Below are positions 27,087 through 37,867 of a DNA stretch of 64,000 nt, piece by piece. Position numbers and translations under genes: made by a program. The notes beneath the pieces were generated by a model. It saw only the letters and a program-made list of their open reading frames with translations, did not search any database and was not told where the DNA came from. Every line of letters starts with the position of its first letter. Positions within the stretch are counted from its first letter, which is position 1. The DNA comes from Varroa destructor (lineage: Eukaryota > Arthropoda > Arachnida > Mesostigmata > Varroidae), in assembly GCF_002443255.2 (NCBI RefSeq), contig NW_019211460.1, forward strand, positions 25,774,882 to 25,838,881, read 5' to 3'.

Positions 27087-30000
27087 ATGACTACTATGAA
27101 TGATGAGCGTCGGACTAGCAAGATGGACAATATGCTAGACCCACTGCTACGACGTCCCGGGTTTGATCTCAGATTGATCAAGGTTAACATGCTCTTACGT
27201 TTGATTATTATTGCTCTCAATGTTGTATGTTCAAGGTTAGTTCTTTGCGATCATTGCGCATTGCAAGAGTATAAGTTCTAAAAATTTCAACGCCCCCCCC
27301 CCAACTCTGAAAAGGTTACATCGGGATTAGACCGCCAATCTATATCAAGTGTGGCCTTTATAATCTAATATTTTTCTAATTAAAACAAATTAATTAAGGC
27401 CCAACGCATTGCTAAAGTGATTTTATATAGTCGGGTTCACATATTGGATACTTTTATGTAATTAAACATCACACATTAATGACCAAGCACACTTCTCGAA
27501 TAGTAAAGAAAACCCCTGCATTGAACACGATATCAGGGTAGGTAATTTTGAAAAACATATAACACATGAGTGTAAGCGATTGCATACTTACAGATGATAA
27601 ACATGGACACGCAGTGCATAACAAGGGAGCAGTTCTATAACAAATGACTGTTGAATTAAAAATCGTTCAATTCCGGTTTTATGGTTTTTGGCACCAGAAC
27701 CAGAAACCTCTGGTGTTTAGCGGCTCCACCAAAAAAATGCCACAGGCGTTTTTGTTTCAACGCTAGCAGTAGTTACTTAAGCCCTAAATTTTTAAAATAT
27801 TGTCTTTTTTTCTATAGGACAATTTTAGGTCTGAAGAATCTCAATTGTCGCCAAAATACGCCCTGCCCCAGTTTTGTGGTGAAAGACTTCACCATTTGAC
27901 TGGAACAGATGTTTTCAAATCGTCAACGGGTCATCTAGTAACAGAAGAAAGTACTTCGGGCCTCAGCATTTCAAATAAAACATCGACAGCCATTTCGGAG
28001 AACCCTTCATTGATTTCGTCAGCATCAATTGAGGACAAATTGGAAATTGTCAACGGGAGAAAACTGAATCGAAAAGTTATTGGTAACTTAGATAGCGCTC
28101 ACAATTTAACTCACTCAAACTATTTCGGCGAACCATATCATTTACCAGTACAACTCAATTCAACGGAGATATTTCATTCTGTGCAAAAGATATCTTTTGT
28201 TGACGGCGACGTGCAACAGAAAGAATACTGTTCCAACCACGCTTTACGAACATTTCCTGCAAGGCTGAAAGCGAAGGCCTACGTTTCGGGGGCATCAAAG
28301 AACAAAAAAGATAAGGACAAACACAGCGTGAGTATGCAGATATACGAAATACACAGTCATGCATGGATGGTTTTTCAGAACTCCTATTTTTTAATAGCTA
28401 GACTCTACTTTGTCTAAGTGCAGCAAGCTAAAGAATATGGGAGCAGAACTGGGTTAATTCAAAAATAACTTTCAAGCCGAATAAATCAAATAAGAGTGTA
28501 CAAGTGATATTAAATCAACTGCCAGCTTGAGACGATCTCAAGTATGGAACTGATCAAATAGACGAGTTGTTACTGATAATTAAGTAGCTACTATTGAAGG
28601 CTTTGTGTTATCTTATGTATCCAGGCTAAAAATGTTTTGCTTTTTCAGGTGAAGGCGCAGCTTCCGGCTTACAACATAGACCTACCATATTTCCTCGGCA
28701 ACATCGTCCCAGGCCTCGCGACACAATTTAACCTTGCTATCAATCCTAGTTTGGACGCTAAGCCAGATACTGTTAGGTCGTTTCTGAACAGGCAACCAAT
28801 TGAGCTGTGTACGGTCACCTTGCAGGACCAAAATGAACGTGAACTGCAGATCACAATTACTGCCCCTTTACATGCACGAGGAGAGGTCAGAGTTGAGCTA
28901 GAGTTTTGCTCCGGATTAATATTAAAAATGACTGCCTTATGCATACTTCCTCTTCTGAAACTTCCTGATCTAATTGTGGCTCCCCCGGGAATTCCAAGCG
29001 AAATAAGGATTAAGTCCTTGGTTCCGTTCACACAACCGGTGAGATTACAGCTGCATTCATCTATAATGGCATCGAAATATGCAACTCTGATGCCGCACTG
29101 CGATTATCTAACGTTAACGATAACGCCCAACGAAGGTGACTCTACTTTCAAACTTGGCATACTGAACGAAGCTAATAAAGTGATCTCATTAAAAACGCGT
29201 ATCGAGACTCGCTTTCCTCAGATCTCTCTTCGTTATGAAGAAGCAAAAAATACTCCTGTGCTAATTTTAGTTGTCAGAAATGACGAATCGTTCCCGATTG
29301 AGGTGTCTCTAAAAGATGATTTCGGTGGGCTAATCTATACGCAGGAGGTGAAGGTCGGTAAGCACGAAGAGGCACCAGTCGAAGTACGTAGAGGTTACAT
29401 TCGTTACAATCAGACAAAACCTGTCATAGCGACGTTTAGTGTAACGTTACTATCTCCAACACGAATCGAACAAACCATAACATCGTGCCCTGTTAAGCTC
29501 GCGCCTACCGGCGCAGATCTCAGGCCAGATATAGATTGTGTGGTATGGCTCGCGGAAAAGGAGCTCATATTTACAATGTTCCACATGGACGAACGTGATC
29601 AAAGGAAGCCTTCGTCGTGGAAAGACGTCCTTAGGATTTCCGCCTGCCATCGAATCTCGGACTTTGTTCAGGTTATCATCTACCTATATTTATTTGCAAT
29701 AATTAAGCTCGTATCTCACCTCGGCGCTGCTATTTGCAGCGGTGGTGTCGGCAAGGGCATTCGCTAAGATTGTCTCGACTCAAGTGTGTTTCCTATTCGA
29801 AAATAACGCGAATATATTTTTATCACGGGTGACTCGTATTTGTTTCGTAACCGTCTTAAGTGGCACCCGGTGAGAGATATAGTTAATAATAGCTATCACT
29901 AGATCATGAATAGATGATTGAAGAAATAGTTTGAATTGTACTCACTATCCGACTGTTCTGTATAAAATTATTCTGTTGAGTTCTGCAGATCACAAAAGAA

Positions 30001-31115
30001 CGAGATGACCCAACTAAAGTCGTGCTGCGCATCTCTAGACCGCCCAGGTTGGCTGTTGGGCGGTTGATTTTTTATCGACGCAAGGATGGACCAAGGGCTT
30101 TCCCATATGGATTCCGCTATGCAATTCTACCGCCTGAGAAACCGTTTCTGATTTGGGACTCTGCTTCGGCGAATGCCACTTCACGTGTATATCAATTGCC
30201 CCCCGATGGAAAAGTAACTGGTTGCTTATTTCTAGCAGTTAACAAGTTTTCTTATCGATTTCTTAAGAAATAATTATTAATAGTAATTATTGGTAATCAA
30301 TTAGATGATTTGCTATATCTCAATAATAATCATTATTATACTGATCCGTATTGTACATATAAGTAAGACTATAGCAAGCAAATAATTGTTACGTTCCACA
30401 AAAACGTATTCTTGCAGGTTCGCGTGTCAAATGTAGGTAGATGCGCCGTATTTGTTGTAATCAGCAATGAAGCCTGTGATCGGGGTCGAATTATTGCCCC
30501 TGGTGTAACCGCCATACTCTTCCTTCAACGACCTTCTCGGATTATCTACGGATTAGAGTGCTGGCGTAGCCTTGTACGCTATCGGACAGCTCCTTATTAC
30601 GAGGGAATTCAGGCAGAAATCGCTAGCGAAGACCTGCCGCTTGGCTTCGAGCCCCAATATTTAATGGCAGATTTTTATGAGGAGTCCGAGGAGTCAATAG
30701 TCGACAAAATTATAGCCGAAAAGGTAGTCTCTGTTAAATGGCATTCGATCAAGGGATATTGGTTAGCCTGGGTCTTCAATTGCATTAATTATTGGATGTC
30801 CAACACGGGTAGAAAGTAATTTTATCTTGGGCCAACAACTCCAACTTATTCTAAATTCCCATTAAACTTTAAGGCACAATTTTAACCTACTACTTTGGTA
30901 AGTGACAGTTATCTAATTGTTAGATACATCACATCGGCTTTTTGTGCACTTGTTCTTCTAAAATAGTCTTTTCTTGTTTTATCTAGATTCCAGATGATTT
31001 CGACACACTTTTGAGTCTTTACCGTCTGTTTATGTCAACTGTTGAAGAAATTCATATGAAGAATTGTGAGTCGGATGCAAGCACTTTCGTTGCCCCCACG
31101 TCACCAGTCTCATGA
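27087..31115 (+). CDS. Multi-domain beta-sandwich protein with an ASH/MSP-like segment, 6 exons, 762 aa
   Basis: Exons: 27087-27182, 27818-28327, 28649-29671, 29989-30213, 30418-30723, 30987-31115. Every join is GT-AG and phase 0 (donors GTTAAC, GTGAGT, GTTATC, GTAACT, GTAGTC; acceptors mostly pyrimidine-rich). Total 763 codons with stop. Exons 2-6 are well supported; exon 1 (32 codons, start MTTMNDERRT) is chosen because it has an ATG and a phase-matching donor, and is less certain. Residues about 33-200 are Ser/Thr/Asn-rich and probably disordered. From about 205 the protein alternates short hydrophobic beta-like strands, with Asn-containing turns such as LVVRNDESFP (about 409-418). The segment from about 619 (VRVSNVGRCAVFVVISN, then IIAPGVTAILFLQ) has the layout of an ASH/MSP PapD-like domain: strand, Asn-x-Gly turn, strand, Pro-Gly. 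Such domains occur in centrosomal Spd-2/Cep192 and ciliary proteins. I infer a cytoplasmic scaffold; Spd-2/Cep192-like is a guess. No signal peptide or clear membrane segment. Confidence 0.7.
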
Positions 31116-31192
31116 AATAAAGTTTAGGTCCGTCAATCCCGTACATAAGCCCTCTTGTACCGGATACAGAGCAGGCTAACGAAAACGTTATA

Positions 31193-31198
31193 AATAAA
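31193..31198 (+). terminator. Poly(A) signal AATAAA for the ASH-like gene
   Basis: AATAAA about 78 nt after the stop at 31113-31115. A second AATAAA at 31116-31121 follows the stop directly, and cleavage from it would leave a 3' UTR of only a few tens of bases, so the downstream copy is the better candidate. Both are on the same strand as the gene and support the placement of its 3' end. Confidence 0.5.
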
Positions 31199-31475
31199 TG
31201 CAATAGTTTTGTTATTTATTGAATTGAATGTACTGTGATTCATGTCGATTTCGCACGTACTTACGTTTTTTCACCTTGTGTATAATAACGTCCGGCGTTA
31301 TTGTTAGGAGGGGTGGTTCCCTACCAGCTCCCGAAAATATTATGATATAAGTTTGTAGTTCGAAATAGTACGTATTAAAAAATGACGTGCCTAATTCAGC
31401 TATTGTCATTTTCTATGAAATATTAGACTGCCCAAGCAAATGGCCTGAAACAACTTTCTCTCTTATAGTAATAAC

Positions 31476-31576
31476 AACTTCAACGTGCTTTAAGCCCGAC
31501 TATGTGGCCACTCTATAATCACCTAACTTCCACGTGCCTTAAATCCAGCTCTGTGGCCACTCCATAATTGCCGCCT
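31476..31576. repeat. Diverged tandem duplication, two units of about 50 bp
   Basis: Units 31476-31524 and 31525-31576 share ACTT-CACGTG-CTTAA, TGTGGCCACTC and ATAAT in the same order, with scattered substitutions and a 3-nt length difference. Both contain TGTGGCCAC, and the first differs from CACGTG by one base (AACGTG). It lies about 360 bp past the ASH-like gene. An old local duplication; no coding sense seen. Confidence 0.85.
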
Positions 31577-32834
31577 CATCCTTTCTTGTCATAATAATAA
31601 AGGTTTTTCCAGCTTCGCCAATACCGTGGCCACCGCTGCCTCCATGCCAACTTTCAATGCCCCCCATCCTGCACAACCTCTTACAAAGCAGGACCACTCA
31701 TCATATTCCTGATTATAAGCTGTGGCTCATGACAGCAGCACTTCCAAATTTGCCTAGACGCAACACGTAGAGAATTGTTAATGCCCCCGCGTACGATTGT
31801 CGTGCGCTTATATACGATATTTCTGCTAACTTAAAACTCTAATTAACATCACAAAGTATTGTCTAACTAACTTTCGTTAGGAATAGAAAAGGAACTGTTG
31901 TTTAATGACGCCCAGCGCGGCAAATGACGTCAATGAAAGTACGGCTAGTATGAATTGTCGTGTATCCAACTCAATTTAGCTGCGTGTCTATTACGTGAAA
32001 CAGGTTATTAATACTTAACTTATCAAATATTCAATAGCGGTTTTAGGACAGCAAAAACAAAACGTGATACCACGCACTTTTTTAATCTGATTTTATCTAT
32101 TCCCAGAACTTCGGCCCTAGTATGTCACACCGCTGCTTTGCTCAACTCTATGACCGAAACCGCTGTCGGGACATTTAATTCACGATAACATGGTACTAAA
32201 TTGCTCATCAACTTACTTTCATATGCGGGCCGCCTCGAAACTATTCGCTAATTCGACGGAACGCCATGGAGCACCAGATGTGTGCTGTTTCTCCTAGAAA
32301 AACGTCTGCCATGCGTCACCTAAGGACAAGGTCATCGTTTTGTACAGACAAGGATCATTTGCCTGCGGGTAATCACACATGGTGAAAATTGCCATTATCT
32401 AGTCACGACATATTGGGCTACTACTATAAGCGTATTCTTACGACAGTGGGTTAATTCAAGGTGCCCGCTTAAATGTTGCCTATCGGCAGATGTCACGCGT
32501 CCGCTACAGACCACAGGAGAAAAGAATCATCCATCAATCGCCGTACAACTCATGTGTTGGCAATGCTTAGCATAGTAAATGTGTATTATTTGCTTCCTTA
32601 ACATTTATTAACGTTTGACATGCGATCGGGTAATACTTACATGTCCCTCACGAACCTCAATTTCCTTTTCGAAGAAGTAAAACTTAAATCTTCTATTATA
32701 TTCAACATATAAACGACAGCTTTTGTCGTGTTTCTAGCGCCATATACACCATCGCGTTATCTTCCACGGCAAAGGCTGGCCGGCTTTTTAATGGACGTCA
32801 AGCCTTCTCCATAGTCGAACCTTTAGAATTGGTC
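31577..32834. other. Intergenic, nothing seen
   Basis: No open frame with gene-like features. Contains the probable minus-strand poly(A) hexamer (near 32605-32611) of the membrane-protein candidate. Confidence 0.6.
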
Positions 32835-33234
32835 TCACGATCTCCAAACTCTTATCCAGTGTCTTTCAGCCGTCGTAATCGCTCTCGAAATCTCCGATAA
32901 CAATACAACCACAATAAGAAACCCTGCTAGGACCGTAACTGGGCTGAACTTCACAATTATCAAATGAGTTGTTTTCGGCCTAGCGTAGAATAGAACTGTT
33001 AGTAGGTCGTCTTTCTTAGAAGTATTCGATAAATAGTCTGTATCAATTGTGACTTTCAATAATTCGGTAAGGTTACAGCGCAATGGCAAATTAACTACTG
33101 CGTTTTTTTTTAAGCAAACTATATTGGTCAGATAATAAACAATCTATCTGAACGACTGGCTTCAGGCAAAAATTAACATTTAACTTACAAGAGTAGAAAC
33201 ACTCTATTTGTTCAAGATGCAGCATTGCAAGCAT
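32835..33234 (-). CDS. Small single-pass membrane protein candidate, 2 exons, 109 aa
   Basis: Minus strand. Exon A 33234-33189 starts MLAMLHLEQIECFYS and ends at a perfect GTAAGT donor. A 70-nt intron (33188-33119) has a CTGAC branch-like site and an ATATAG acceptor. Exon B 33118-32835 restores the frame exactly (one base plus two). The joined frame gives 109 residues: a Cys-containing N-terminal part, two N-glycosylation sequons (NLT and NTS) and a hydrophobic segment (SPVTVLAGFLIVVVLLSEI) followed by a basic tail (RAITTAERHWIRVWRS). This suggests a type-I-like orientation with a short cytoplasmic tail. No signal peptide is visible, so the first exon may be internal to a longer gene with 5' exons further right. 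Minus-strand AATAAA lies near 32605-32611. I do not recognise the family. Confidence 0.4.
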
Positions 33235-36200
33235 GCGCTTCAGAACTTAGATCAGCAACTTCGAGTCGAACAGTGTAGAAGTGAGCCAAGAAGAAGATGC
33301 ACTAAGTAACTAGTACCAGCGTTGAAATTGTTCGGGCCATAGGCCAATAACGTGCACCTATCGACGGATGTGGACGTCCACTGCACAGTCTCATTTCGTT
33401 ACCTTTAATGGTCCAAAGACTACAATATAGCGAGTGGCTCTAAAGCAGTCATTTTCGGCAGTGTCAAGCAAATGGTTCGTTTCAATTGAGAAAGGTCTCA
33501 GAGATCAGATCTCATGTTCTTCATACATTACGAAATACATCAACATTATACACGGCCTGTCAAGAGGTGGAAATTGTAGCCGATAAATTGTTAGACATCA
33601 CCGGCGTAAAGATATACGACAATTGCTGACTGCCTGTTATATTCCAGTCATATGAGGAATGAAGGGCTGCATAAACTTGACGACAGTCATCGTCATAGCG
33701 ATTCTCGCAGTGTCTACGTTTCTTCCCCTGAGCTTTTGGGCTACTGAACTGGCTTGGTTATAGGAGCTTACGGAGCATCGGCCGAATAAAACTATAGTTT
33801 TTGTTACGGCGCAGACAGAACCTTCACTTTCACGAAAACTGGATGAAGTTACGGAGCCTGAAGGACGAGTCTCGGAAATAATAAGCTATCTCTACGAAGA
33901 TTCTACGAGGCGGTTAAAAAATGAGAAATGCGGAGATGGTCATACAGGAAGAAAAACGATTTTTTGAATTTAAGCATCCGCATAGAGTATTTACGGAGAT
34001 AATTGGCACAAACAAAAACCTCTGTGCTGATAAATGCGTACGCAAGCTACAAATCCTTTTAATGCAGGGAGGAAGCGATAAATACGAAAGCAGCAAAGTA
34101 ACCCAAAACTTAGACGCAGATAATATAAAACCTATAAACTAAAATGTATAGTAGCCCAAAAACTAGCGGAAATAGCAGAAATGTGTTTTAGATGAGAAAA
34201 AAACAACATAATAGCTATCAACTATACAAGTGGCAGAGACACACATGTGGTGGGTATGTGGCCACGAACATGAGCGCGCACCTTATGGCTTAAGTGGGCT
34301 GAGCACTGAGAAACTTATGTAACTGCGACGCACTCCTAGCCGCGGATCCGGTTAATGAAAATCCCTCCAGAAGGTTAAACTGCTAGACTAAAAGTTACAA
34401 AAGTCGTTAGTACGGCTATTAATTAAGGAATCTGGACTACCCGCACTGTCGCTTCGTCTCCATTGAGCCACTTATCATCTTAAACGGCTGCCGCCCACTA
34501 ACCATGTAAAGATTTACCAATAGAGCAAGAGGAAACCCAAAGCTGACAGAAATGTTTACCAAAGAGTAAACTTCAAGTAAGATGCAGGAAAAAACTGTCA
34601 TGTAACCGATTTACTAATAACTATATCTAACTTTCATCCACACTGCACGAGGTTTTCATATGCAGAATGTTGGATAAATCTAAATTTTTTTTTCCTATAA
34701 CGAATCGTAACGCATTGTACATTACGGCAAATTGTGGATCATATAGGGATTAATTTCGAAATTATACCGTTCCTACTTACCGATCCCATAGTAACGCAAA
34801 AGCGTGTACCCTGTCTGTCGCTAATGGTCGCTGGGCAAATTTTCACATAATATATCACCCAACAATGCACTCCGAGATCTGCTGGATTGTATCAATAATG
34901 CACAAAGCTGCATGTCAGGAGAATCTGTCAGTAAAGAATGGTATTTTAGCGTGTCAATAAACCAAAATAAAATATAAGCAAATGTAGTAAGGCTGATTGG
35001 GAATGTACGGGAAGTTGCCACCAATAAGGTAGCCATAAAACGGAAACCTAAGATCAATACGCTACTTTAATTGTATAGCGACAATTTCTGTGTAATCTCA
35101 AGAAAGTTAAACTCCACACCCTATCAGAAAATACGGAAAACGAAAAAAATACAAAAGCAAACGTCATGAGGCTTCGACGATGCAAGTAGATTAAAGTCGA
35201 AAGCTCATAATTTAGCTGTAGCCCGAAATAATAGCCCGAATAATTATCTCCATGTTAAATTGAGGAGTTTTTTCAAAAGGCGATTTCATGGGCCTTTTGA
35301 CGCGCAAAGCCAAAACCCAGTAGCACCCAGTGTAATGTCAGCCCTGACCCCGACGGTTGGTATTGGTTTTGCCTGGTATTTGTCTTATTGCAACTCGGTT
35401 CCTTGGTCTAAAAAGCTTGTCAAAGACACCGGCAACTTCCCTCTACCCAGAAAATCTCAAGAAGTTGTTGTCACGAAGAATGTGTTACAAATAAAGATCC
35501 AGCTAATCGGCTTGTGTCGCTGCAGATAACGCTTTCATAATTTAGACTAATACATCATATGGCACTAGGTGCTACTATTTACAGGTTTTCCGAAAGGACA
35601 CTAGAAATGCTGCTGGACGACTCAGATCTGTCAATAATTCGCATGCCCAAGGCCTGTTATATTCTCTGAAACGAAGAGATAATATTCGACTTTGCAAGTA
35701 AATCTTCTCCCGCAAAATGAACAAAATTCTCATTAGGTAGAAACATTCATCAATCGGCGGGCGGTTGATTCGTGTTCGTGAAGATTTCTCAATGTAGCTG
35801 ACAAAAAGATCTTGCCAACCCAGAGGCTCTGCTTTGGCTGATTTTTTTGGTAGGTGAAATACTTAGCAGAATCGACGCTTTCCTTCATCCAGTAAAGATC
35901 TCATCATCTTCCCCGTAACGTGCTTACTACATTTTAGAAAATGGATGTAGGTGTAAATACTGTAGTTACAAACAGACTTGTAACATATCTAATCTTTTCA
36001 GCAGTGTACCGGAATATGCAGTAATGAAAGCGACCGAACTGTTAATAGTTTAACAACGCAGTAGTGAATGTCAATAAACACATACAATCTACAATTAAAA
36101 CATCAGCAATAATAGCCCACATAGTCTTAATTCATCCGTTTTACAGTCTAGTTACTGGTTTCTTTTTTTACGGTGCAGGTTTTAGCACTGAGCAAGCTTT

Positions 36201-36390
36201 TACTCGGGGCCATATGTTAGCACAGTAATTAACAACTGCCATTACGAGTAACGGTTTCAACTGAACTGTTTCCCAGAAATTCACCACCGGCCTAGAACAT
36301 TTCCTGCATCTTGCATACGAATCAGCTTAAGCACAAGCTACAGGTTGACTGTAGATCGCGTTCCGCCATTTAGAGACTGGCCTCATATTT
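33235..36390. other. Intergenic, nothing firm
   Basis: Short frames only. A 9-bp hairpin (TCAAAAGGC and GCCTTTTGA) sits near 35271-35299. The plus frame 35260-35529 lacks an ATG at its head. 5' exons of the minus-strand membrane-protein candidate may lie here, but none was identified. Confidence 0.5.
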
Positions 36391-36853
36391 TCAACACCAT
36401 TCGCCTGCGTCACGATGTCCACTACATCCGAATCCTTCGTCGCCGTTAGACCACCCGCCTCCATCTTCACTTCCGTCACCGCTGATGCTCTTGATAATGT
36501 AGGTGTTCTCGCTACTTCCACAACATGAGTTGCCTCCTTCGAAACCTCCTTTCCAGCCGTTACCACCGCTTAACCAGCCTTCTGCACCGAATTCGCCCTT
36601 GACCTCTGTGATAATATACGATTTTCCACCGCTTCCGTATTTTCTGTCTTTTGCATACCCTCTACCCACCGCCTCGGGTCCAGCTAGCACCGCTGCCTTT
36701 AAGCGCCCAACCTTTGCCTCCTCCGTCGCCAACTCAGACCCCGTGGCCGCCTCCGTCGAAATCGTTTCCAGACCAATCGTCGGCGACCGCCACTGACGAC
36801 ACAGCCACTAAGGCAATCACCCCAAGCAATGCGGTGCTAGCGAAAGTTCGCAT
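36391..36853 (-). CDS. Secreted glycine-rich protein (cuticle- or peptide-like), 2 exons, 131 aa
   Basis: The ATG at 36853 opens a clear signal peptide (MRTFASTALLGVIALVAVSS, then VAVADDWSG), with a good start context (GAAGAAATG). The frame hits TGA at 36736-36734. A GT-AG intron at 36739-36673 (67 nt, phase 0) removes that stop and moves into the frame that runs to 36391. Exons: 36853-36740 and 36672-36391; product 131 residues. The mature part is Gly-rich with two related blocks (KSYIITEVKGEFG and NTYIIKSISGDG), a GGNSCCGSS stretch and a terminal EWC. This composition is typical of arthropod cuticle proteins and also of Gly-rich antimicrobial peptides. The proposed intron is itself GGA/GGC-rich and its acceptor lacks a pyrimidine tract. 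So a pseudogene with one stop and one frameshift (near 36665) remains a serious alternative. Confidence 0.5.
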
Positions 36854-37045
36854 TTCTTCCTGACGTCTTCACTGATCCTCTGCTTATGTTGCACTTGAAT
36901 GTCTTTTTGGAAAGTGGCGACTTAGTTCGAAATGGTGCCTTTGTTTTCTCTATAGAACGGATTGTAACAATGGGATAAACAAGCATAGAGCTGATTAATG
37001 GGACGATATACTTTTTGTATCTGTCAGGTCACTCATTTCGCACTG

Positions 37046-37053
37046 CTTATATA
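37046..37053 (-). promoter_or_regulatory. Possible TATA box (TATATAAG) upstream of the glycine-rich gene
   Basis: On the minus strand this reads TATATAAG within GTATATAAGCAG, a near-perfect TATA box. It lies about 190 nt upstream of the ATG at 36853, which would imply a 5' leader of roughly 160 nt. A short upstream ORF begins just after it. Function is inferred from sequence and orientation only. Confidence 0.3.
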
Positions 37054-37406
37054 CTGTTGCTAGAACGACGTCACCAGCGACATAGTGAGGGTCGTTAGGG
37101 TAGCCGCCGACAACATTGGGGGTTGAGTAGGGCGGCATTTGTTGGCAACAGAGAAACTGATCCGATTTATCGCCGTGTTTTATACGTTCTCCTTTGTGCC
37201 TTGCCCCTTGTACAGCACTTCTATGGATTGCCTCCATGTGCAGGCAGGCCGCTCGAGAGGGTCGAGAAAAGCCACAGTTTTCCCATCCTCATCACAGAAA
37301 AGTGGAGGGGAGAAAATCTAGGGAAAGTACATGATGCTATCGTTGTCGCACTGCAGATCATTATCGCTTGAAAGAACAGCAATAACCGCAAGAAAGCATC
37401 GACGTG

Positions 37407-37667
37407 TTATTTTCTCCGTTGCCGCCACTGCTGCTGTCGTTGTTCGTTGTTAACGGTCGCGCATGAATACGGCTTTTTGACAGTGATGGCGAGGCTTTTG
37501 TGTGCCTGCTTATCAGGTTGACGGCTTGTTAGCTGGCCGATCGGTGTTCGCACGCTCGTACCGTAAGCAACCCCGTGGGTAAGCGGGCCATAACCGTGAT
37601 CATGCGTGATAATCCACTGAGAAACAGGTAGCAACCCAGTTATGAGGAACGATAGTAGCAACAGCTG
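37407..37667 (-). CDS. Possible second exon of a secreted cuticle-like protein
   Basis: The minus-strand frame has no ATG but begins after a TGCAG acceptor-like site with a strongly hydrophobic run (LLLLSFLITGLLPVSQWI), then His/Gly/Tyr-rich sequence (THDHGYGPLTHGVAYGTS) reminiscent of arthropod cuticle proteins, and ends in a Gln/Arg-rich tail. A short first exon carrying the ATG would be needed and was not found. It lies about 550 bp upstream, same strand, of the glycine-rich gene. Speculative. Confidence 0.2.
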   Translation of the reverse strand, partial: QLLLLSFLITGLLPVSQWIITHDHGYGPLTHGVAYGTSVRTPIGQLTSRQPDKQAHKSLAITVKKPYSCATVNNEQRQQQWRQRRK

Positions 37668-37867
37668 CACTTGCTTTGGGGCCGCATGCGCTCGATATCA
37701 ACCTCAATAGATAGTGAAGCAACTGAAGCAGCGGATACGGCTTTGCCGTTTCCTCAGTGGCACTATCAGCTGCAGTAACAGCAACATTACAAGATATATG
37801 ATTGGCTACGCTTTCTGCTGGAACAGTACTACCGGGGGCCGTCAAGGATGGTGAATCTCGCGCCAAG

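Noticed and set aside
28669..29031. Minus-strand 120-codon frame inside the ASH-like gene
   Set aside because: Shadow of exon 3 of the plus-strand gene, which has splice sites and frame continuity.
36503..36863. Plus-strand Pro/Ser-rich frames
   Set aside because: They are the antisense of the glycine-rich secreted protein (Gly codons read as Pro/Ser).
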